Of a stretch of DNA of 64,000 nucleotides, positions 26,087-35,529 are shown piece after piece. The stretch is from a bacterium (lineage in GTDB: Bacteria; Chloroflexota; Chloroflexia; Chloroflexales; Kallotenuaceae), in the NCBI GenBank assembly GCA_016781525.1, contig JADDQE010000263.1, forward strand, positions 1 to 64,000. Direction: 5' to 3'. Numbering within the stretch: position 1 is the first letter of the stretch; each line of letters begins with the position of its first letter. The translations under genes and the position numbers were made by a program. The notes beneath the pieces are model-generated. The model ran no database searches and was not told the origin of the DNA. It saw only the letters and a program-made list of their open reading frames with translations.

Positions 26087-28139
26087 TTAGCCGCTCTGCG
26101 GACGCGTCAAGTGAACGCGCTCGCTCGAGCAGGCCCGCCGTCGCCTGGCGAGTCGCGTGGACACCCGCGGCATTCCGATCCGTAATCATACGGATCTCGG
26201 ATAGCCCGTTCAAGATCACCCCCGCGGCGGCCGAGTGTTCGTGGTTGGCCCGGGTAATCAGTGCAATCTGTTGCACGATGCTTTGTATGACCGTGTGAAT
26301 TTCCCGCATTGCCCGGGACTGCTCGGCCATCGCCCGCGCGGTTTGGTCTGCTTCGCGCCGCATCTGATTCACAGCCGCGCTAATCTCACCTGCCGCGCCG
26401 CTCTGCTCGGCCATCGCGCGGTTTACATTGTTGACAAGCCGGTTTAGCCGTTCCGCCTCCACCGAAACTTGCTGTGCAGAGGCGGCCTGCTCGGCCACCG
26501 AGCGCGCGGTTGAGGTGGCACCGCGGCGCATGGCCTCGACTGCCTGGGTGATCTCACTCGCCGCACTTGCCTGCTCTGCTGCAGCACGACGAAGCTGTGC
26601 GGCGAGTGTTGTGGTTCGCTGTGCCGCCTTGATAATGTCGCGCGCCGCCTGCCCTTGTTCATTCATCGCCTGCGTGACTTGTTGCACCGTGCGCCGCATC
26701 TGCCCGGTCGTATTGACGATTGTTCGCGCTGTTGTCGCCTGCTCGGCGGTTGCGGCGGCTACCTGACGCGCGTGCTGACTTGTCGTCGAGATGGCGGTCA
26801 TCACCTGCTGCCCGGCACGCAGCTGCTCGTCCGTTGCCCGCGCAATCTGCCCGACGAGCTGCACGATCTCTTCGAGGCCGGAAAGAATGTTGCGTAGCCC
26901 TGACGCGCCTTCCGTGGATTGCCTCCCCGATTCGTCTGCAACCCGCAACCCCTCGTTCGAGGTTGCGATCGCCTCCTGGACGACCTCTTGTAAGCTGCGG
27001 ATAATCCCGGCGATGTCGGCCGTAGCCCGCGCCGAGCGATCCGCCAAGCTGCGGATTTCTTCAGCTACAACCGCAAACCCTCGTCCTGCATCTCCGGCAC
27101 GGGCTGCTTCAATCGAGGCATTCAACGACAAGAGATTGGTCCGCTCCGCGATTAGATTAATCGTATCGACGATGGTGCTGATTTCGTTGGAGCGCTTACC
27201 CATGTCGCGCATCACTCCCGCGCTCTGGGCAACCGATTCTCGCACGCGCCCCATTCCTTCGATCGAGCGCTGAATTGCGACTCCGCCTTCCCGTGCCTCG
27301 CGTGTGACTCGTCCCGCCACCTCGTTCGCCTGGCGCGCCAGCGCTGCTACCGCTTGAATTGAACGGTCCAGCTCCTCGGCGCTAGTGGCCGCGCCGGTCG
27401 CCGCCTCGGTAATGGTGGCGGCGCTTTGTGCGACGCCCTGCATCGAGCGGGCCAGCTCCTCGATCGCAGTCGAGACGCCTTCGATCGAAGCCGCCATGTT
27501 TTCGCTCATGGCCGTCACTTCCTCGATCGACGCCGCCATTTCATTGATTGCCGACGAGGTTTGTTCCGCCGCTGTGGCCACCTCGTCGGTGTTTGCCGCC
27601 ATGACCTGGATCGAGCGCGTCATCTCTTCGAGCGAGGCACCCGTCTGGTTGACCGCAGACGAGAGCCCATCGGTGTCATCGCTTACACTCCCGATGGCCG
27701 TGGTTATATTGTTCATTGCCGAGGTCACTTGCAATGTCGCGGTCGCCATCTCCTGCGCGGTCGCCGACACGCCTTGGATCGAGCGCGTGGATTGCTCAAC
27801 GGCCGTCGCCGTTTGTGTCACCATGGTCGACAAGGTTACGGTACTCGCCGTCACCTGTTCAATGGACGCGACCATTTCGTTAACCGACGACATCAGCTCC
27901 TCGCTCGACGTCGCGACAGACGCGGCCTGGGTTGCCGTATCGCGCAGCGACGCGGCCATCTCATTCGTCCCGCTCAGGGTATGGTCAAGGGAACGGACCT
28001 GTGCGTCAGCGCCCGTGGCTACCTGGTCGGTGACCAAGCTGATCTCAGCGGCCGCCGCCGTTACCTGACGTGCCTGGTCAATGATCTGTTCGACTTCGGC
28101 AGGTTCTGCGTTGCGTCGTGAGCGTTGAAAGAGGCCCAT
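26055..28139 (-). CDS. Soluble methyl-accepting chemotaxis protein without sensor domain
   Basis: 694 residues with no membrane segment and no recognisable ligand-binding domain. The whole protein is an Ala/Ser/Thr/Glu-rich coiled coil. The hairpin tip that binds CheA and CheW is [20 protein letters not shown] followed by [20 protein letters not shown], typical of MCPs. The N-terminal half repeats units such as [27 protein letters not shown] and ELDRSIQAV. Methylation-type EQ/EE pairs are present but not assigned. It stands between the cheA-cheW gene (18 bases) and PAS-HEAT (overlap). It must receive its input from another protein. Confidence 0.93.
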   Translation of the reverse strand: MGLFQRSRRNAEPAEVEQIIDQARQVTAAAAEISLVTDQVATGADAQVRSLDHTLSGTNEMAASLRDTATQAASVATSSEELMSSVNEMVASIEQVTASTVTLSTMVTQTATAVEQSTRSIQGVSATAQEMATATLQVTSAMNNITTAIGSVSDDTDGLSSAVNQTGASLEEMTRSIQVMAANTDEVATAAEQTSSAINEMAASIEEVTAMSENMAASIEGVSTAIEELARSMQGVAQSAATITEAATGAATSAEELDRSIQAVAALARQANEVAGRVTREAREGGVAIQRSIEGMGRVRESVAQSAGVMRDMGKRSNEISTIVDTINLIAERTNLLSLNASIEAARAGDAGRGFAVVAEEIRSLADRSARATADIAGIIRSLQEVVQEAIATSNEGLRVADESGRQSTEGASGLRNILSGLEEIVQLVGQIARATDEQLRAGQQVMTAISTTSQHARQVAAATAEQATTARTIVNTTGQMRRTVQQVTQAMNEQGQAARDIIKAAQRTTTLAAQLRRAAAEQASAASEITQAVEAMRRGATSTARSVAEQAASAQQVSVEAERLNRLVNNVNRAMAEQSGAAGEISAAVNQMRREADQTARAMAEQSRAMREIHTVIQSIVQQIALITRANHEHSAAAGVILNGLSEIRMITDRNAAGVHATRQATAGLLERARSLDASAERLNGNGRTVHAR

Positions 28140-28157
28140 ACCGTCCTTGCTCCTCGT

Positions 28158-30710
28158 TTACGAATCTTCAAGTGTTGGAAGCGATGTCTCCGGCAGGCTC
28201 AGAACCTCGGATAGGTTCAAAATTAGCACGAGCCGGTCGCCAAGCGTCGCGATGTGGTCGAGATAGTTGCCGCTAAGACCGCTAACCGCCTCCGGCGGCG
28301 GTTGGAATGCATCTGCCGGCATACGTACAAATTCACGCGCCGTGTCGACGACCAGGCCTACCCGCCGCTCGTCGTGTTGGATTACGACCAGGCGGGTACG
28401 CAGATCGTACGGTATTTTGGGCAATCCAAACCGTGCGCGCAGGTTGAGGGCAGGAACGAGCTGTCCTCGCACGTGCACAATGCCCTCGACCATCGGTGAT
28501 GCGTTCGGTATGGGTGTGATCTGCTCCAGCATGTCGATGTGTTGGACTACGCCACTGTGTACGCCGTAGGTCGTGCCTGCCAGCTCAAATAGAATATAGG
28601 GTTCAGTTGCCGTTGGTGTTGCTTGCATCGCCGAACTCGACTTTCCGTCAGTATCACGCCGCGGTGGCGCGGCTGGACGTGCGCGTGGATCGCGTGCCAG
28701 CTGGACCAGACCCACCGGATCGAGAATCAGAACGACCCGCCCATCACCCAGCTCGGTCGCCCCGCCGATCCCCATGACCTGAACGAGCGGGTCGCTGATC
28801 GGTCGTACCACAATCTCCCGCTTGTCGAGCACCCGATCCACGCCGAGCACCAGGGCGTGTGGGCCCTGTCCCAGCACGAGACCGTAGGCAGCGCCATTAC
28901 TCGGTGCGTGCAGGCTAAAGACTCGCGGAAGCCGCATCAGTGGCAGGACACGCTCACGGTAGCGCACGAGCTCATTGTTTTCCAATGCAGTGATCGCATC
29001 CGCATCGATCTCAATCACCTCGCGTACGGCGGGCAATGGTATGGCAAACATCTGCTCCGTAGTCGAGACGATCAATGCGTCCACAATTGTAAGCGTCAGC
29101 GCTACCTGCATGGTGAAGCAGGTGCCGCGGCCGACCTCGGTCGTCAGCGACAGGATGCCGCCCAGCTGGTGGATCGTCCGTTGGACGACATCCATGCCGA
29201 CGCCCCGCCCGCTTACGTGATCTGCCTGCTCGCGGGTAGAGAAGCCAGGCGTACACAGCACATCGAGGATCCGCGCGTCATCCAGCGGCTCCGAATCTGT
29301 CAGCACACCCAGCTCACGCGCACGGGCCCGCAGCCGCTCTGCGTTGATGCCGCGCCCGTCGTCCGCAAGCTCGATTGTGACCACATCGCCACGCGCAGAT
29401 GCCGATAAGGAAAGTGTGCCTTCAGCCGGCTTGCCCTGCGCGACCCGCTCGGCTGGGGGCTCCAAGCCGTGATCGACCGCGTTGCGGACGAGGTGTACGA
29501 GCGGATCAAATAAACGCTCGACGATGTACTTGTCGATCTCGGTATGCTGCCCGCTGATCTCAAGCCGTACCTGTTTGTTGAGGTCCCGTGCCAGATCCCG
29601 AACGACAAACTGCATGCGGGCGAAAATATCGCCCATCGGCACCATCCGCGTCCGCACAACGCCCTCGCGCAGGTCCCGCAGCTGGCGCCACAGCAGCAGG
29701 TTAGTATCCTGCAGGTCGCGCCATTCTCCAACGTCAAGCCGCTGTTCAAGGTGCGCTAGCTGCTCAGCTAGCCGTGCGCGGGTAATGACCAGGTCGCCGA
29801 TCATCTGCATCAGCTCGTCGAGGCGTGCAAGATCGACCCGTACGATGTTCGCGGGCGCTACCGACAGTGGACTGTTCGCTGCGACAACCGGATTGGTGGC
29901 TGGCCGCGTGACCCCGTTCGGCTCATCCAGCTGCCACTCAACTCCGTCCTCGGTCAATGGCTCGAACGCCGCGGGCTGGGCAGCCGTCGCGACGATAAAT
30001 TCAAACGCAACGCCACCCTCAGGTCGCACCCGCGGTATCGCCTGCTGAATCTCTCCGATCGCTTGCAGCCGCGCCCGAATGGTATTGACGTTGATGCCCC
30101 GCTCGGCGAGCTCGGTTGTCGGCACGAAGACGAAGCGGACGGATCTCTGAGTGTGTCCTGCTGTCGAAGCCGGCTGAGCAGCTAGGGGTGCGTCCTCCGT
30201 GCTTGATGTGGCAACCGGCGCTGCGGCGGCATGCGCTACCCGATGCGGCTCGATCGCCGTGTTCAAGGCTGCCACAACCGGCTCGATGACCGGACCTGGC
30301 TCTTTGCGTTGCCAGGCCGCGAGAGCTTGCTCAATGAGCCGGGTCGCCTCGAAGAGAGCATCGAGCACCGGTGCGGAAAGCACCACTTGTTTATCACGCA
30401 GCGCCCTGAAGTAACTCTCGGTATGATGTGCGAGCTGCTCGACGTCGCTTACCCCGACCATCCCGGCGAGGCCCTTGAGGGAGTGGAAACTTCGAAAGAG
30501 CTCTTCCAACAGAGCTCGATCGACCTCTGCTTGCTCGACAAAGGGTTCAAGCGCAAATAAGTTGCGCCGAACAGCAGTTAAGTGTTCATCGCACTCGGCG
30601 AAGAAATCGTCAATGAACTCGTCGAAAAATGAGTTGTCGGGCGGCAGCGAAACATTAACCACGGTTGTCTCGGTTGGCTCGAGCCATATCAGGTTAGGTC
30701 GCCCGCGCAC
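28158..30710 (-). CDS. cheA: CheA histidine kinase fused to a C-terminal CheW domain
   Basis: 850 residues. HPt domain with phosphoacceptor His76 in LFRSFHSLKGLAGMVG; a P2-like region about 185-255; dimerisation and HATPase domains with LVRNAVDHGLEPPAERVAQG, ADDGRGIN, GFSTREQADHVSGRGVGMDV; a first CheW-like domain about 560-690; a linker (ARPAAPPRRDTDGK); and a second CheW domain from about 705 (YILFELAGTTYGVHSGVVQH). It would do the work of CheA and CheW. No other cheW is in the window. The start is uncertain: GTG at 30710 or GTG at 30662, neither with a good ribosome site. Confidence 0.93.
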   Translation of the reverse strand: MRGRPNLIWLEPTETTVVNVSLPPDNSFFDEFIDDFFAECDEHLTAVRRNLFALEPFVEQAEVDRALLEELFRSFHSLKGLAGMVGVSDVEQLAHHTESYFRALRDKQVVLSAPVLDALFEATRLIEQALAAWQRKEPGPVIEPVVAALNTAIEPHRVAHAAAAPVATSSTEDAPLAAQPASTAGHTQRSVRFVFVPTTELAERGINVNTIRARLQAIGEIQQAIPRVRPEGGVAFEFIVATAAQPAAFEPLTEDGVEWQLDEPNGVTRPATNPVVAANSPLSVAPANIVRVDLARLDELMQMIGDLVITRARLAEQLAHLEQRLDVGEWRDLQDTNLLLWRQLRDLREGVVRTRMVPMGDIFARMQFVVRDLARDLNKQVRLEISGQHTEIDKYIVERLFDPLVHLVRNAVDHGLEPPAERVAQGKPAEGTLSLSASARGDVVTIELADDGRGINAERLRARARELGVLTDSEPLDDARILDVLCTPGFSTREQADHVSGRGVGMDVVQRTIHQLGGILSLTTEVGRGTCFTMQVALTLTIVDALIVSTTEQMFAIPLPAVREVIEIDADAITALENNELVRYRERVLPLMRLPRVFSLHAPSNGAAYGLVLGQGPHALVLGVDRVLDKREIVVRPISDPLVQVMGIGGATELGDGRVVLILDPVGLVQLARDPRARPAAPPRRDTDGKSSSAMQATPTATEPYILFELAGTTYGVHSGVVQHIDMLEQITPIPNASPMVEGIVHVRGQLVPALNLRARFGLPKIPYDLRTRLVVIQHDERRVGLVVDTAREFVRMPADAFQPPPEAVSGLSGNYLDHIATLGDRLVLILNLSEVLSLPETSLPTLEDS

Positions 30711-30754
30711 ACGACGTGACCGGTATGCGACGGGTACGGGCTATTCGAGACGTA

Positions 30755-31126
30755 TTATACCTTTCTCAACAAGTTGGCAATGCAGGTCGCGAGCGCAGCC
30801 GGATCGAAGGGCTTGGTGAGATACCCCGTCGCTCCGGCGCCCAGCACCGTCTCGCGGCTGGCATCGTCGCCGCGCGTCGTCAGCACCACGATTGGAATCG
30901 TGCGGTAGGTCTGATGCGTGCGTACAAACTGTACAACCTCAAGGCCATGCATCTCGGGCATATTGAGGTCCAGAACCAGCGCATCGATCCGTGCCAGCGC
31001 CAGCTGCTCGATCGCTTCCAAGCCATTGCCGGCCTCGACAAAGCGCACATCCGGAATGCGGCGAAGCGCTGCAATCACCATCCGGCGAATTGTAGGAGAG
31101 TCGTCTACGACCAGAATCGTGCTCAT
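30755..31126 (-). CDS. cheY: CheY-like response regulator
   Basis: 123 residues forming a single receiver: ILVVDDSPTIRRMVIAALRR, LVLDLNMPEMHGLEVVQFV with the phosphoacceptor Asp, IVVLTTRGDD with Thr, and ATGYLTKPFDP with Lys. It lies 45 bases upstream of cheA on the same strand and probably belongs to the operon. It is the second bare receiver here, so the two may compete for CheA phosphate or one may serve as a phosphate sink (inference). Confidence 0.92.
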   Translation of the reverse strand: MSTILVVDDSPTIRRMVIAALRRIPDVRFVEAGNGLEAIEQLALARIDALVLDLNMPEMHGLEVVQFVRTHQTYRTIPIVVLTTRGDDASRETVLGAGATGYLTKPFDPAALATCIANLLRKV

Positions 31127-31365
31127 GCGCGGCTGTTTCCTATAAGCGCTGCGTCACTCGGTGAAGACAACGGTAGCTCTGTGTTGGCCGAACTTTGTAA
31201 ACCAGGCAAGTCGCTCAGAAGCCACGGAGATCGCCAGTTGCGTCGGTACAAGCCCAACTGAGTGGCTACCAAACGTCGGCTTGCGGCTGCAAACGTGGTT
31301 GAGGAGCTGCATCGTTACCAGTACGCGAGTGATCGCCCGGTTGGCTGAAGAGCAGCAGCTGCACC

Positions 31366-31728
31366 TCATGCCGATGTGGCGACGACTTGTGAAATTGTCG
31401 TCAGCAGGGTCCCAAAACTGAACGGCTTTGGAATAAACGCCGAGTAGTCGCATTCACCGGACCGATCGGGTGCCGACGCTGCACTCATGAGCACGACCGG
31501 AATTCGCTGATATTCCGGGTCCGCACGTATACGTTTACACAGCTCGCGGCCATCCACAAGCGGCATCATGACATCGCTTAAGACAACATCGGGCCGTACC
31601 ATGGATAGTGATGTAAGCGCAGCCGCTCCGTGTTCTACGATGACAGTCTCATATCCTTCATCTGTGAGGATCTCACTCACGAGCTCAGCGATTGAAATCT
31701 CATCCTCGACCACTAATATACGTGTCAT
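31366..31728 (-). CDS. Single-domain response regulator
   Basis: 120 residues from the ATG with GAAGG six bases upstream (a longer frame has no site). Receiver motifs: ILVVEDEISIAELVSEIL, DVVLSDVMMPLVDGRELC with the Asp, VVLMSAAS, and YSAFIPKPFSFGTLL with the Lys. Built like PleD/Spo0F-type receivers and less like CheY. It is separated from the cheY gene by 239 bases with no gene, so it may have its own promoter. It could pair with the histidine kinase at 18.7-20.4 kb. Confidence 0.9.
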   Translation of the reverse strand: MTRILVVEDEISIAELVSEILTDEGYETVIVEHGAAALTSLSMVRPDVVLSDVMMPLVDGRELCKRIRADPEYQRIPVVLMSAASAPDRSGECDYSAFIPKPFSFGTLLTTISQVVATSA

Positions 31729-31824
31729 GCGAACCTTCACTTCTCGTACAGTCAGCTCATCGTAACAATCCCCGCACGGCTGTGAAAGCAGTACCACCGC
31801 TACCTCGCCGAGGATTCCCGTTTG

Positions 31825-32124
31825 TTAAGCAACTCCGGTACCGCGGTTTCGCGACGACAGCGTCGTGGCGTGCCATGCATCCGCATGCTTTTCCAAGGTC
31901 GAGCGCTGAGCCGACTCGAACGGATACGGCCAGACGGCGAGTCCAATGTCGATGATCGGCTTGGCGGGGAGACCCGCTACACTCGTTCCACCAATGTGCT
32001 GAATACCCTCGATGCTGCCGCCTTCGGTCACTGCTCCGAAGCTGGCGAGCAGTCGCGCACGCTCGCTGACAAAATTCTGGGACCAATGCGGCTGTGTTTG
32101 ACAGAGTGACAGGTGCGGTTCCAT
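31825..32124 (-). pseudogene. GrpB/UPF0157 family remnant
   Basis: The frame reads QPHWSQNFVSERARLLASFG, then IQHIGGTSVAGLPAKPIIDIG, which is the signature of the GrpB family (UPF0157; P.W...F..E, then IeHIGSTSVpGLaAKPIID). Family members have about 170 residues; here the frame ends at 99 and the last 25 residues do not match. GGAG lies 11 bases upstream of the chosen ATG. Some GrpB proteins are fused to dephospho-CoA kinases, but no kinase is found here. I read it as a truncated gene that lost its C-terminal half. Confidence 0.6.
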
Positions 32125-32311
32125 TGAGCAGCTTTCTCCGATGCCTCTGTTGCCGAGTACATGGAGCCGCTGCGGCTCGGATGCGCTCGCAGCGGCAAAA
32201 CTGGTGCAGAGAGACAATGTTACATCTCCACGTGCCGCGGCGCTAGCGAAAATGAGCCCTTGCTCCCGGCACAGAGCTTGCACCAGCTGCCGCCGAGGAA
32301 AGGAGGCAGCA

Positions 32312-32629
32312 ATGCCGATTGACGAACGTCAGGATAAAGCTCCGTTTATCAACGCGACGCCACAAGCCGAAACCGAGCTACGGCCGACTGATCAGTCTGA
32401 GTTTGGCGGCAAGCAGACGTCGAGCGCGACCAACGCGTCCTTTGCGACGGGCGCTGGCGAAGGCGCTGTTGGATATGACTCGCCGCCGGTGGGCAGTCAG
32501 TGGCTTGGGAATACCGAGGTGGACGGCGCTGAACACGCTGATCCATACTTTGCGCCAGGCGGCCCAGCCGACGCCGACACCTCCCCAGACCGGGATGAAC
32601 CGCCGGTCCCACCGGGAACGGATGCGTAG
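32312..32629 (+). CDS. Small acidic disordered protein, function unknown
   Basis: 105 residues with an excellent site (AAAGGAGG, six bases before ATG). Sequence is rich in Asp, Glu, Pro, Gly and Thr with no hydrophobic core (e.g. VGSQWLGNTEVDGAEHADPY, and a Pro-rich end), so it is probably intrinsically disordered. I do not recognise a family. It is transcribed toward pxpC and apart from any operon. The strong ribosome site is the main reason to accept it. Confidence 0.55.
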   Translation: MPIDERQDKAPFINATPQAETELRPTDQSEFGGKQTSSATNASFATGAGEGAVGYDSPPVGSQWLGNTEVDGAEHADPYFAPGGPADADTSPDRDEPPVPPGTDA

Positions 32630-32648
32630 ACGCGCGGTGCTTGGGGCT

Positions 32649-32662
32649 GGACCGAAAGGTCC
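32649..32662. terminator. Short GAAA-loop hairpin
   Basis: GGACC-GAAA-GGTCC, a 5-bp stem with a GNRA tetraloop, 20 bases past the acidic-protein stop and followed within 10 bases by CCCTTT. It sits between two convergent genes. The stem is short, so this is a weak terminator candidate. Confidence 0.3.
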
Positions 32663-32793
32663 GGTCCCTTTGCTGAGGTGTCCAGGCTGCTGCCGTGTCC
32701 AGCGCAAGCAGCGAACATGCCTTCCCGTGCCCGCTCTAAAGCGCAAGCGTCTTTCCACCGACTGCGTGCGGCAGCTGCTTTCAAGCACCCGCA

Positions 32794-33804
32794 TCAATCA
32801 ACAAGTGGAAGATCAAGCGCGGCCGCCCAAGCTAGGAGTCCCACGATTCCGTTGTCGCCCAGCGGCGTCGCCTCCCAAGCCTTTAGTGCCTTCCACGCGG
32901 CGACCGCCTCGGTGACGGTTGTGAGATCGAAGCGCAGCTGATCGCCCGGCAGCAGCTGCGCGGCAAGTGGGAGGTCAGCTCCGACCACGACCCCGATAAT
33001 TGGGTAGCCACCCGTCGTTTGCGCATCGGCAGTCAAGAGGATCGGCCCGCCGTCGGGAGGAATCTGGATTGCGCCAGGCACGACGCCGTGTGATGGAATA
33101 CTCGACGTCGGCGGGTTCGGCAAGCTGCCTCCCTCCAACCGGTAGCCCATGCGGTTGCTCTGCGAGCTAATCTGCCAAGCGCGTGCCAGAAGCGCGGCAA
33201 CAGTTGCGCTGTCGAAGAGATCGCTATGTGGCCCGGGCAGGATGCGCAGCGTCGGCAATTGCGAGTACGGCGGGCGAGCTTGGGCGGGCCAGGTGCGGCC
33301 TGCCTCTCGAAGGACGTCAACCCGTGGCATGTCGACCGCCAGGAGATCGCCTGCTCGCAACGGTCGCCCCTCAACGCCGCCAAAGGTGCCCGCTAAGCTC
33401 GTGCTGCGCGAACCAAGCATCTCTGGCACATCAAGACCCCCAGCGATTGCCAAATAGGCGCGAGCTCCCCATGGCTGTGAGCGCTCCGTCAGCTCCAGAC
33501 TCTGCCCTGAGCGCGCAAAGATCGTGGTCCAGGTCGGCAGCGGCTCGCCATCCAGGGTGATGTTGAGTTCAGCACCCGTGATCGCCACCATCAACGCCGC
33601 CAGCAGCTCGAAAGCACAGCCGCCGGCAGTTAGCTCGAGTGCGGCCGCTCCGATGGGATTACTCACGAGGCGATTGGCAGCAATCAACGCAAAACGGTCC
33701 ATTGCTCCACCCACCGGCACACCATAGTGCTGCGCCTCGGGTCGGCCCAGATCTTGGACCGTCGTGAGCATACCTGGACGTAGAACACGCAGAGCTAGCG
33801 TCAC
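32794..33804 (-). CDS. pxpC: 5-oxoprolinase subunit C (biotin-dependent carboxyltransferase family)
   Basis: 336 residues. [20 protein letters not shown] at the start and GRPEAQHYGVPVGGAMDRFA next are the family signature; later NRMGYRLEG and DGGPILLTADAQTTGGYP fit as well. With PxpA and PxpB it forms the ATP-dependent 5-oxoprolinase that opens 5-oxoproline (pyroglutamate), a damage product of glutamine and glutamate, to glutamate. The start overlaps the pxpB stop by four bases. In Bacillus the homologues KipA/KipI also act on sporulation kinase, which is not suggested here. Confidence 0.95.
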   Translation of the reverse strand: MTLALRVLRPGMLTTVQDLGRPEAQHYGVPVGGAMDRFALIAANRLVSNPIGAAALELTAGGCAFELLAALMVAITGAELNITLDGEPLPTWTTIFARSGQSLELTERSQPWGARAYLAIAGGLDVPEMLGSRSTSLAGTFGGVEGRPLRAGDLLAVDMPRVDVLREAGRTWPAQARPPYSQLPTLRILPGPHSDLFDSATVAALLARAWQISSQSNRMGYRLEGGSLPNPPTSSIPSHGVVPGAIQIPPDGGPILLTADAQTTGGYPIIGVVVGADLPLAAQLLPGDQLRFDLTTVTEAVAAWKALKAWEATPLGDNGIVGLLAWAAALDLPLVD

Positions 33805-34484
33805 GGCGTTATCCCATCCGCGAGGGGCTCGAAGCGTACTCTATCACCGGGCATAAGGAACGCCGGGGGCGTGTTGGCGGGGTTGAAGAGGCGCACAGGC
33901 GTCCGGCCGATCAAATGCCAGCCTCCGGGAAGCTGCGCCGGATAAATGCCGGTAAGGCCGGCGGCCAGGGCAACCGAGCCCGGAGCAACGGCAGCTCGCG
34001 GCGTCTGGCGGCGGGGGATGGTTAGCGCAGTGCCAAGGGGTCCGATGTAGGGAAAGCCGGGCGCAAAGCCAACTGTAAGCACGTGGTATACTGCTCGGCA
34101 GTGTTCCGCCACCACCTCACGCACCGACAAGCCCGTCAGCTCAGCTACCGCTTCCAGGTCCGGTCCACAGGCGCCGCCATACCGCACCGGAATCGTCACG
34201 ACGCGTGCCTGCGCTGGGGCTGGGGGCTCCATGTGGTCGAGTAGCTTGCCCAATGCGACCTCAACCTCTGAGGCGTCTACGGTCAGCGGGTCGAACCGAA
34301 CAAGCAGCGAGGAAACGCCGGGAACCAGCGCCTCAATGCCTGGAATAACGCGCTCCTCCAGAGCAGCCGTGAGCGCGACGACATAACGATTCGCGAGCAG
34401 CGCCGGCTGCCCTTCAAGCAGCACCGCCGCCTCGCCCATGGGGCGGAAGCGCCAGGCGGGTGGTGTGGTGCTATCACGCTCCAT
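33801..34484 (-). CDS. pxpB: 5-oxoprolinase subunit B
   Basis: 227 residues from the ATG that overlaps the pxpA stop by 11 bases. Family motifs: [13 protein letters not shown] at the start, [60 protein letters not shown] and [15 protein letters not shown]. Together with PxpC it forms the ATP-binding and kinase-like half of the enzyme. The longer frame upstream lies wholly within pxpA and is not needed. Confidence 0.95.
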   Translation of the reverse strand: MERDSTTPPAWRFRPMGEAAVLLEGQPALLANRYVVALTAALEERVIPGIEALVPGVSSLLVRFDPLTVDASEVEVALGKLLDHMEPPAPAQARVVTIPVRYGGACGPDLEAVAELTGLSVREVVAEHCRAVYHVLTVGFAPGFPYIGPLGTALTIPRRQTPRAAVAPGSVALAAGLTGIYPAQLPGGWHLIGRTPVRLFNPANTPPAFLMPGDRVRFEPLADGITP

Positions 34485-35247
34485 GCACGATCCGGTCAAG
34501 TGGGATGACGTCAACTCCCGCGGCTTGCAGGCCTGAGCGTAGAAAGGCGGCACGTCGCGCGGCGTTAGGAGTGTCGCCATGCACACAGAGCGTGTCCGCG
34601 GCAATCGGGACCTCCACACCTTCTGGCGTCACCACGTTCCCAGCCATGACGATCTTGAGGGCCTGCATCAATGCCTGCTGGTCATCCTCGATGACCGCGC
34701 CTGGCAAGCCGCGGGCGCGAAGCAGCCCATTCGCTTCGTAGGCTCGATCGGCGAATGCTTCGCGTGCAACCGTTAAGCCCACAGCTTGGCCGGCTTCAAC
34801 GAGCACTGATCCGGCTAGGCCGACTAGGATCAGGTCGCGGCTAAAGGCTGCGATTGCCCTTACAATAGCTTCGGCGACGTCTGCTGTCGCGGCTGCGTGG
34901 GTATACAGCGCACCGTGCGGCTTGACGTGCGTCAGCTCCACCTGCTCCGACCGCGCAACGGCATACAGCGCGCCGATTTGCGCCAGGACAGTTGCAGTGA
35001 TCTCAGCTCCACTCATCGGCAGAACACGTCGTCCAAACCCCGTTAGGTCGGGATAGCCGGGGTGCGCGCCGACGACGACGCCGTGCTGGCGCGCTAGGCG
35101 GACTGTTGTGGTCATAACGCTTGGATCGCCGGCATGACCGCCGCAGGCGATATTCGCCGACGTGACGTGCGGCAGCAGCGCCGGATCATCGCCGATCTGC
35201 CAGTGGCCGAAGCTCTCACCGCAGTCGCAGTTGAGGTCGATGCGCAT
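34474..35247 (-). CDS. pxpA: 5-oxoprolinase subunit A (LamB/YcsF family)
   Basis: 257 residues beginning [14 protein letters not shown]. LNCDxGE and [12 protein letters not shown] are the metal-binding family motifs; [13 protein letters not shown] follows and [18 protein letters not shown] lies in between. It carries the hydrolytic part of the oxoprolinase. The chosen ATG has AGGAGG ten bases upstream; a TTG three codons earlier is too close to that site. First gene of pxpA-pxpB-pxpC, divergent from the maleylacetate-reductase-like gene. Confidence 0.95.
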   Translation of the reverse strand: MRIDLNCDCGESFGHWQIGDDPALLPHVTSANIACGGHAGDPSVMTTTVRLARQHGVVVGAHPGYPDLTGFGRRVLPMSGAEITATVLAQIGALYAVARSEQVELTHVKPHGALYTHAAATADVAEAIVRAIAAFSRDLILVGLAGSVLVEAGQAVGLTVAREAFADRAYEANGLLRARGLPGAVIEDDQQALMQALKIVMAGNVVTPEGVEVPIAADTLCVHGDTPNAARRAAFLRSGLQAAGVDVIPLDRIVHGA

Positions 35248-35529
35248 CGTCGGCAAGCCTCCTCTCGCAACCCATCCCGAAAGTATCGCTGCCTCAGGCC
35301 GTCAGGGTCGCTCCGCCTTACTTTACCGAAAGTTGTCGCGCCCGTAAAGCTGGTCTCATCCGCACAATTCGGCTGGTCTAAACTGACAGGAATGCGTGCT
35401 ACAATCGGCGCGCACGCAGGCTGGAAGGAGATGCTGACCCTGCCGGTCGAAGTCAGCGCTTCGTGGAAAGCTGCGCATGGTGGGGACCTACATGCCTCAG
35501 GGCAGTTGGCGATGAAAGGCGACAAGTGG
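35248..35529. other. Divergent promoter region
   Basis: Between pxpA (minus) and the dehydrogenase (plus). A TACAAT box lies at 35400-35405 on the plus strand with no convincing -35. A plus-strand frame is open through this region and on into pxpA antisense, but its codons do not resemble the dehydrogenase family. No repeat or hairpin of note. Confidence 0.3.

Noticed and set aside
27385-28121. Long plus-strand frames opposite the chemoreceptor gene
   Set aside because: Low-complexity Arg/His/Asp-rich translations that mirror the repetitive receptor codons; no ribosome site or motif.
29482-30048. Long plus-strand frame opposite cheA
   Set aside because: Antisense shadow with Ser/Arg-rich composition; cheA domains on the minus strand are complete.
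35134-35529. Upstream extension of the maleylacetate-reductase-like gene
   Set aside because: It runs antisense to pxpA and has no homology; family start is at 35530.
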